DNA of 64,000 nucleotides from contig CM049320.1 of assembly GCA_026874595.1 (NCBI GenBank), forward strand, positions 49,114,714 through 49,178,713, written 5' to 3'. Position numbers and translations under genes: made by a program. Each line of letters begins with the position of its first letter. Position 1 is the stretch's first letter. Positions 57,539-64,000 of this stretch are shown piece by piece. The notes under the pieces were generated by a model that was not told where the DNA came from, made no database searches, and saw nothing but the letters and a program-made list of their open reading frames with translations. Source of the DNA: Sipunculus nudus (lineage: Eukaryota; Annelida; Sipuncula; Golfingiida; Sipunculidae).

Positions 57539-58112
57539 TGGCGGAGGCAATGGCAATGAAAATATATTAAACAAGAGAACACCTTTATCTCCGCGAACAA
57601 TCACAGATTTACTTTATAGTTTTATATAATCAACCTTGATCTTATTCCGTTCTCGTAACAGAGTAATGGGCATCTTTGTTTCCATCTTATTTCAGTTACA
57701 AGGCCAAAATGGTGGACATAATATTAAAAATAGAGACATCACATTGAATCACACCCAGTCTGGTTATTATAAACCAAACAATAAATGCTTGATCAATACG
57801 CTTTTGCATGGCGTTGTTTGTCAAGCCTGATTCGCAAAGAAATATTGACAAGAACCTAACATAAAAGAAAGCTGGGTAAATATGGTTTCAAAGACGATAT
57901 CTTGCTGCTATTAAGGTGTCGTTAACATTTGCTCCTTACTGTTTACAGGCCTACCTTCTGCCCGGAACACATTTTCCCAGCTTGCTGATTTGGGTTTAAA
58001 CATTAAAGCACTTGAACTATGATCAATAAGCTGAAAGAAACGGGCGGTGTGAACATCACAGCAGACGAAAGGTCTACATATATAAGATATTCTGGTGGAA
58101 TCATCGCAAATC

Positions 58113-58152
58113 ATGTTCATCATAGCTTTTATAATTACAGTCTTCTGCACAG
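58113..58152 (+). CDS. Lectin exon 1 (signal peptide)
   Basis: ATG at 58113; 13 codons of hydrophobic signal peptide plus one base; donor CACAG|GTGAGG. The joining phase agrees with exon 2. Confidence 0.68.
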
Positions 58153-60096
58153 GTGAGGAGAGCTTCTTCAAAGTGACCTCTGTATCATGGGGAAAGGAAT
58201 AATCTTACTTTTCAGTTAATATATATTTAACATGTACATGTCTATACCTTGGTTAATGAGGTCACATCTGGTTTGGTTAATCGCGACAATGCTATTTCCT
58301 TTTCCTGCAGATTAAATTGTATAAATAACCAAATCATGTTGATGTTACAATGAATAGGCAAGTCATAAATGATTGGTAGATTGTCTAACGATTAAACATT
58401 GAATCATAGCAAGTAGACTTTGCTGAATGTCTCGCCAAGAAGAACCTGGAGACACGTTCTAGTTGGCCGGAAAACTTCCATGATGACGCTCATCCATGTT
58501 TCGTATTAAGATACTGGGACGAATAGAGACAATTCCTACAATTATTTTCTTTCTGATAATTTTATTACTTGGGACTTCAGCTTTTACAAGGTTTTTACAA
58601 AATTTCGTACCATGTCGTGCTTACTGTTTTATATACGTAGAATATACCTGTGCCAAAAATCCCAGGGAAGTCTTTTATAAGAAGGAAGTGCAAGCACGTG
58701 CTTCAGCAAATGACACGGAAGTCGTTGAGAAAAAAGCATCAGATGGAAGCAGGGGATCTTTCGACTGCATGGTAACATGTAGTGGACACCCCGCCTGTGT
58801 AGCGGTCAACGACTTCAACAACGGCACTTGTGAGCTGGTCCTTTCTGGTCAGTTCACCAGTCAAGCTGACCCACGCAGCTCGCTGTATTATGCCGGTAAG
58901 TTCCAAGTAAACCAATTTGCATAATTTTCAATTTCCTGGTCTCCACAAATGCCGTCAAGTCACTTAAGATTCAAACATATTAATTTATCCGATTAAACCA
59001 CAGTAACAGTAAAATTGAAGCCATAAGGTCTCATATGCAAGGTCAAATATATTTATATGAAAGTAGCTGTTGATGGACCAGAACGTTTATATTTTATATA
59101 TCCCAGACACCCTTCAGGTGCTTAGTGCTACAAGTTGTTAATTTATTAAAACGGAGGTAAAACGACAAGCACTTTATAAAATTTGAAGATGTTCTTTAAC
59201 ATTCCAGAGTGTCCACCAGGGTATGACTATTTCTTCCATACCGGAGAACCAATAGGAGGTTTGACGATACCGTCTTGTTACAAGTTTATTAGAGGGGCAA
59301 GAACATGGCAGGCTACCCGTGATATCTGCTTACATTTTGGTGGGGATCTAGTCAGCATAGAAACACCAGAGGAACAAAACCATATAAGAAATATCATAAA
59401 TAGCGATCCCATCATCAGTAGTGAAAGTAAGGAGTTTTATTTTATAGCAGTATCATATATGCAAGTAGCAACACAGTTGTATTACAGTAGAACCTAGGGA
59501 GAAACTCGGTTACAATATTTATTATAACACTGATTAAATACAATATATATATAGGCGTTTATTAAAAAAAAGATGCTTCAGCGAAGCTTGTGTTAAGTTA
59601 TAACGCAATTAAAACCCTGTTACTACACCCTAAGAAGAAAGGGTTCTAGGTAAAACCAAATGGGATCTCATTGGACTGAGTGGGGAAAGTTTTAAGGTTA
59701 TACCTGGAACATTTAATAAACATATATACATTGTTCCTTTTGGTTCGTTTCTTCTGGAACCTATTTCAAGGTTACGGGAGGAAAGCAATAAAAGGTGTTT
59801 TCTAAATGTCACTCTACTTGTACAGAATTATTGAACTTTAACGTAAGGCTGATAATGTTATTATAACAGGTAAATACTGGACTTCGGGCTCTGACGTCAC
59901 TCAGGAGGGGACTTGGCGGTGGATGGCCACAGGGGCTCTGGTGATATATACATCATGGAATGGCAACGAACCAAATAACTACGACAACCAGGACTGTATG
60001 GTTCTAGGAAGGGGGGCTAACTGGTCGTGGCTTGACAAGAAATGTGGGGACACTCATGGTGGCGGAGTATGTGAAATACCCGTGATAACTGTGTAA
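58113..60096 (+). CDS. Secreted PAN/C-type lectin domain protein (four exons, 246 aa)
   Basis: Joined exons 58113-58152, 58641-58895, 59208-59426 and 59870-60096 give 741 bases, 246 residues plus stop, with GT/AG borders and matching phases. The N-terminus MFIIAFIITVFCT is a signal peptide. A PAN/apple-like segment follows (FDCMVTCSGHPACVAVNDFN, GTCELV). The C-type lectin domain has ECPPGYDYFF, CYKFIRGARTWQATRDICL, EEQNHIRN, WTSGSDVTQEGTWRWM, EPNNYDNQDCMVL, WSWLDKKC and GGGVCEIP. EPN marks the calcium site that usually prefers mannose-type sugars; the usual WND is WSWLD here. Likely a secreted, carbohydrate-binding protein, perhaps in recognition or immunity (inference). An alternative start at 58496 would give 281 residues with a membrane segment, but the spliced model has a better signal peptide. 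Confidence 0.85.
58641..58895 (+). CDS. Lectin exon 2 (PAN/apple-like)
   Basis: Acceptor ATACGTAG|AATATACC, donor GCCG|GTAAGT. It encodes EYTCAKNPREVFYKKEVQ and the cysteine-rich FDCMVTCSGHPACVAVNDFN...CELV segment typical of PAN domains, with one NDT and one NGT sequon. Confidence 0.82.
59208..59426 (+). CDS. Lectin exon 3 (first half of C-type lectin domain)
   Basis: Acceptor CATTCCAG|AGTGTCC, donor GTGAAA|GTAAGG. It encodes the N-terminal half of the lectin fold, with two cysteines (SCYKF, DICLHFG) and the helix EEQNHIRNII. Confidence 0.92.
59870..60096 (+). CDS. Lectin exon 4 (calcium and sugar site)
   Basis: Acceptor TTATAACAG|GTAAAT, stop TAA at 60094-60096. It encodes WTSGSDVTQEGTWRWM, EPNNYDNQDC, NWSWLDKKCGD and GGGVCEIP, the second half of the fold with three cysteines and the EPN motif. 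Confidence 0.94.
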
Positions 60097-61380
60097 TTAT
60101 CACAAGTTACGAATACACGTTTTTAACAAAGCAGTACTTTTGAACACTCCTTGTTCTATTGTTGTTAATCTGCAAATTTATTTACTTATTCGAAATATTT
60201 CCAGCAGATCTAGTAACATATCTGCGAGTATCGCTGACAAACCTTAAATTATTTAGACGGAGGATGTGAATGCATGAACATGAACATTTAGGCATCAGGA
60301 TGGATATAAAATACTCATCAATTTTTAAAACTGTCCCCCATTTGTAGCCATTTTTTTGGTCAAAGAAGTTTTAATGGAAAACTTTATGGTAAGTCTTTCG
60401 GCAGGGTTGCGCTTTGGATATCGAAACTGTTGTGCAGCACGATTTTGTACCTTTTTATGCACTTTTAGGCGCCTATATTGATTGTATGAGCTTTTGAAGT
60501 TACTGACACCACAGTCGACAGGGTTCCTCCTTAGTTTGTGGGTCACACATGTGCAGACTGCAGTAACTCATGTACAAGAGAAGAATAAAATTAAAGTCAA
60601 GATCACCAGGTTTCAAATTACACTGAGAACTTGATTGAAACATTTTGTCTATCCAATAAGGAGACAAAATAGAAGACACTTTGCTACAATTTGACAGGCT
60701 AAAATATAGGGGGAAATGCGTGAAAAATAACAAAAATAAAGATGGTGCCGCCAGTCTTTTGATTTCTCAAGGCAACATATGAAACCAAATATGACAGACT
60801 GACACCTTGCTATTATTTCTTAGTGTAAAAATATATGGAGAAAATTCGTAAGAAACCGACAAAATACGGGTGGCACTACCAGTCTTCAGGAACTGATGAA
60901 AATAGTCATGATCAATAAAAATATGAGATTTCAGGATGCCTGATGAAACAGATTTAAAACTTAACACCTTCCTGTAATAAGGCATTCTAAAAATGTAAGA
61001 AAACAAATGCTGAAAATCGGAAAAATTTAAGAGGTGCCATCAGTCTTCGGGAACAGATAAAACCGGTCATGAATAATAAACAAAGGAGGTTACAGGACAC
61101 TAGATGACTCACAAGTGAGAAACTGACACCTTGCAGTAAATTGACAACAATTTAATCCAAAAATTAGGAAAAAATGCGTGAAAATAGAAAAAAACAGATA
61201 GTTCTACCAATCAGGAGCTGATAAAACTAATCATGATCAATATTCATATGGCAATCCATACATTTATAATTGAGATACCGGAGATTTTGTGTCATTTTAA
61301 AAATTATTCTGGGGCTTACTTACAAGCCCAAATGGCGCGACAAATATAGGTCGCAGTGACCTAATTTCGGGTTTCAAGGT
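60097..61380. other. Intergenic with possible old LINE remnant
   Basis: On the minus strand near 60560-60370, CDPQTKEEPCR and KVHKKVQNRAAQ resemble the WDPxTK and KVQNRAAR motifs of LINE C-termini, but the match is short. At 60600-61240 loosely repeating blocks recur (GACACCTTGC, CGTGAAAAT, CAGTCTTCAGGAACTGAT), suggesting degenerate tandem repeats of about 150-200 bases. Confidence 0.4.
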
Positions 61381-61806
61381 CAGGGGCGTCAATTTAGGGG
61401 GTGGGGGTGGGGAGTATATCCCCCTCACTTTTTTGGCAAGGGGGGGGGGGGGGGTGGTCAATGTAATCATCCACCCACTATTCAGAGGAAACTATTTATA
61501 TATTTCAAATGAAATATTTAAATACAAATAATTATAGACTTTGGTTCCATTTATGATTTTACTAAGAAATATTTATATCTAAATGGTTTAGAATTAACAT
61601 TTACCTTATTTTTTAAAACCTTACACTTAATTGATATATATTTGATATGTGTCACACAGACAATAAAAGATATATATATATTATATGCATCTTTAAACAT
61701 GTCTGTTTTATCCCAATTTTGACTACCCTCCACGCCTGTCATCCCCCCCCCCCCACATTTGTGAGTCATCCCCCACCCCAGCCTTGAAGATAAATTGACG
61801 CAACTG
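61381..61806 (+). mobile_element. hAT-like MITE with 8-bp target duplication
   Basis: Ends CAGGGGCGTCAATTTA and, inverted, CAGTTGCGTCAATTTA (14 of 16 identical). Flanks TTCAAGGT (61373-61380) and GTCAAGGT (61807-61814) match at 7 of 8. CAG...CTG ends with an 8-bp duplication are typical of hAT elements. The inside is G-rich on the left (poly-G 61440-61454) and C-rich on the right. No transposase. Confidence 0.8.
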
Positions 61807-62334
61807 GTCAAGGTAGATTTTATTTTTATACAAACTGAGTAAAAGAAATCTTTAGTCCCTCCTGGTAAAAGTGACGTATACCTACACGAATCAATAAGTG
61901 TTTTTATTTCGCTGTTTAATCGTACGGAAGATGGTGCAGGACAGAATGGCTGCCTGTGATCAATACAGAAAACATGAAGTGTACACAAACTTAATACAAC
62001 ACACACAGCGTCACTCGGAAATGTAATGGTAAACAATATCCCTAGATAATTTGACTGTCGGCATAGGGTGATATCAAATTGTCCCTGCCCAAATATATCT
62101 ATATTGTGAGGTGCCCGTATTACAGCTAATTTTAACGGCACTGAATTGTTGATTTCAAATTTAAAACTATTTTGAAAATTTTCACTAAAATAATCTATAA
62201 TATTAAAGCAGAAATCCAAATAAATCAATAGATGATTCAATAAGTAGTTCAGGGTTTGGTCATCAGTCGTACAGACTGTTGTAATAGTCTGCTCTTAGGG
62301 GCAAATGAATGTTTAATATAAAAATTACCAAATT

Positions 62335-62710
62335 GATGCAGACTATGGCTGCTCGTAGCATTTGTGGTGTAGGAAAATATGATAGGATCTCATCATCAAT
62401 GGGAGAGCCTAACTGGCTAAAAGTCAGAGAAAGGATTGTTAGCTTTTATGTTTCAGTGTATTAATAGAACAGCTCTAAAATGTTTGCATTTATTATTAGA
62501 ATATAATTATGGAAGGTCCCTCAGATCACAGAATGTTTAAAAAGCTGCCAGTCTCGAAGGCTAACTCATAGCAAGGGATTTGTCATCATTTCGGTATGCA
62601 GGGCCAAAACTCTCAATGACATCCAAGTATATGTGAAACAGGGAAACTATTGACATGTTAAAAGCCATATTAAATCACTCTTACTTTTCAAGTATAACAA
62701 TCTACAGTAC
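62335..62710 (+). mobile_element. Decayed LINE C-terminal fragment
   Basis: Broken plus-strand frames give AARSICGVGKYDRISSSMGE, PNWLKVRERIVSFYV, RSLRSQNV and YAGPKLSM, equivalent to the AARxxTG...LHWLPVRERI...RSLRS...APKLWN series at the C-terminus of L2/CR1-type LINEs. Inactive. Confidence 0.65.
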
Positions 62711-62714
62711 AGGT

Positions 62715-63295
62715 TTTATATGTTTTGAATAACACTATGTGATACCTTTAATTTTAAATTTCAAAGATATAATTGTTCACTATTTTATGTATAATTATAG
62801 ATTTATACATTTACAATTTATATTTTATTCATGACTGAATGACCAAGGTCGCAGTGATTAGCCAACATAAATCAATAGACATCACAGAACAGTTTCCGAA
62901 ATTGTGGAAGACATTTTCACCTTCGAGAATCGGACTTGTTCATTTGGTGTTAAAATAGAGCGGAAAAGTCGTTTTGATTTTTTTTTCTGAAATTATGATT
63001 CCCCATAACTGTGTGAGGGTTGGACTTTGTTTAAAATGTTACTACTGCACAAGCTTTATAAAAAGAAATGTAGTGTGAGTCCACATGTATAAACCCGTCA
63101 TGATCGTAATCAAACTATAACCAATAAAAGGAAGAACCTCTTGGAACTTTTTTATTCCTTTACCCGATAATTGCGTATGAGGATAAGGAACTGGAGATTA
63201 CTGGGAAATAATGAACAATATACATATATATATATAATTATTTGAACAAAACATATAAAAGTGGCAATGTGGGGACTGTACATTTACACTGGGCA
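62715..63295. other. Intergenic, no recognised feature
   Basis: AT-rich sequence, including a TA tract near 63221-63238. If 63299-63504 is a terminal exon, its 3' UTR would lie here. Confidence 0.4.
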
Positions 63296-63298
63296 GGG

Positions 63299-63504
63299 TT
63301 AGTGGGATATGATAAGTTTCTCATTGACAGCTGCAGGTTTCCATGACGACACGGGGTATGCTTCCATCCAGTCTCCTCTTATTACTGAAAATGCATCATC
63401 TCGTTTGGCTTTGATCTGGTCAATTATCGTGTCCTTGACCTGACCTCGGATATATGGATCTTGGGTAGCCCTTACTAATGGGTGTAAAGATAATTCACGC
63501 CCAG
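63299..63504 (-). CDS. Possible 3' terminal exon of an unrecognised gene
   Basis: After a candidate acceptor TGTGGACAG the minus strand reads GRELSLHPLVRATQDPYIRG, then QVKDTIIDQIKAKRDDAFSV, RGDWMEAYPVSSWKPAAVNE and a stop at 63299. The composition is protein-like and unlike the surrounding AT-rich sequence. I do not recognise the family. The rest of the gene would lie beyond the window or in introns to the right. A short ORF starting at 63514 is the alternative. Confidence 0.4.
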
Positions 63505-63514
63505 CTGTCCACAT

Positions 63515-64000
63515 TTAGAAAATTCTTTTTAAATCTTTAAACAGAAAGAAGATAAACAAATCGTTTAAATGAACTTTTTATTTTGAATGTGCTGCAATAT
63601 TTGGCAGGTGTTCCTACAGAACAATGTATTATGTGTCTGCAAAATATAGGTGTGTCTTCAGACGACAGAGAATATGCTCAGTCTGAACTCAAAGTTCAAT
63701 TTCACACTTAAATTTTAAGTCGCCTTTAACCTTAAAAGCATTTAAAGCGAGAAAAGAGGACCGGACAATGGGGGGGGGGGGGGGCAGCTGGTTGCCTCAT
63801 TTTCATTCGGAAAAAAAGAAAAACCTAGAGGGCGTGGGCATTGTCAGCTCATTAGCTAAGTTAAAATAAAAAATTAATTATCGATTCGGGATTATATGTT
63901 TTGTATTTATAATACAATGTTTCTATGCAAATATGAGTAAAAAATGGTTTTGCAACAGCATCTTTCGTTATCATACACGTATGTTCCATTAAACTTAAAT
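63515..64000. other. No recognised feature; poly-G tract
   Basis: Contains a run of about 14 G near 63771-63784, otherwise AT-rich sequence, possibly intron of the gene ending at 63299. Confidence 0.4.

Larger units (their letters stand above)
56515..58070. other. Intergenic upstream of the lectin gene
   Basis: Contains TA tracts (56715-56732, 56957-57003) and Helitron-like copy 3. No gene recognised. Confidence 0.45.

Noticed and set aside
58077-58084. TATA box TATATAAG for the lectin gene
   Set aside because: It lies only about 30 bases before the ATG, leaving almost no 5' UTR; TA-rich sequence makes chance matches common.
59485-59510. Pogo-type terminus (CAGTAGAACCTAGGG) in the last lectin intron
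   Set aside because: Only about 11 bases match the expected end and no partner end was found.
61551-62240. 229-codon minus-strand ORF
   Set aside because: Its C-terminal third lies in the hAT-like MITE, including the poly-C tract translated as glycines, and the rest has no recognised motif or splice support.

Overview
The window reads as animal nuclear DNA, AT-rich and dense in repeats, with small exons separated by introns with GT/AG ends. The mix of genes and repeats suggests a lophotrochozoan, most likely a mollusc: a NIT-domain guanylate cyclase, a PAN/C-type lectin gene, CR1/L2-group and L1/Tx1-like LINEs, tRNA-derived SINEs, pogo and hAT derivatives, and many (TA)n and poly-G tracts. 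That placement is inference; nothing here names a species.

Two host genes can be modelled. On the minus strand, 10764-18815 carries a nine-exon receptor-type guanylate cyclase of 671 residues with two membrane segments, an extracellular NIT sensor domain and a cytoplasmic class III cyclase domain. All splice phases agree and the spliced length is divisible by three. On the plus strand, 58113-60096 carries a four-exon secreted lectin of 246 residues (signal peptide, PAN/apple-like segment, one C-type lectin domain with an EPN motif). A third, unrecognised 3' terminal exon may lie at 63299-63504 on the minus strand.

Layout: 1-1500 satellite with a 54-bp period; 2440-5640 decayed L1/Tx1-like LINE; 8075-9340 decayed LINE; 10764-18829 cyclase gene, with a tyrosine recombinase remnant in intron 4, a splice-donor minisatellite in intron 6 and a Helitron-like repeat in intron 2; 20750-21970 diverged direct duplication; 22005-23600 minisatellite with a 42-bp period; 26135-26480 SINE; 26560-30953 LINE with two nearly intact ORFs; 31980-35230 older LINE split by a younger LINE; 35640-35900 SINE with TA tail; 40173-46680 composite of SINE, truncated LINE and a pogo-type transposon interrupted by two elements with target-site duplications; 48500-49020 SINE-like repeats; 52720-55137 two LTR-like direct repeats; 55280-56511 element of 145-bp tandem units carrying DR1 hexamer sites; 58113-60096 lectin gene; 61381-61806 hAT-like MITE with target-site duplication.

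The most informative structure is the pogo locus at 41366-46680. Transposase fragments continue across a 4.08-kb element with long inverted repeats (3-bp duplication ACG) and a 520-bp element (9-bp duplication, one mismatch), so the order of events can be read from the sequence. The two host genes show no functional connection with each other.
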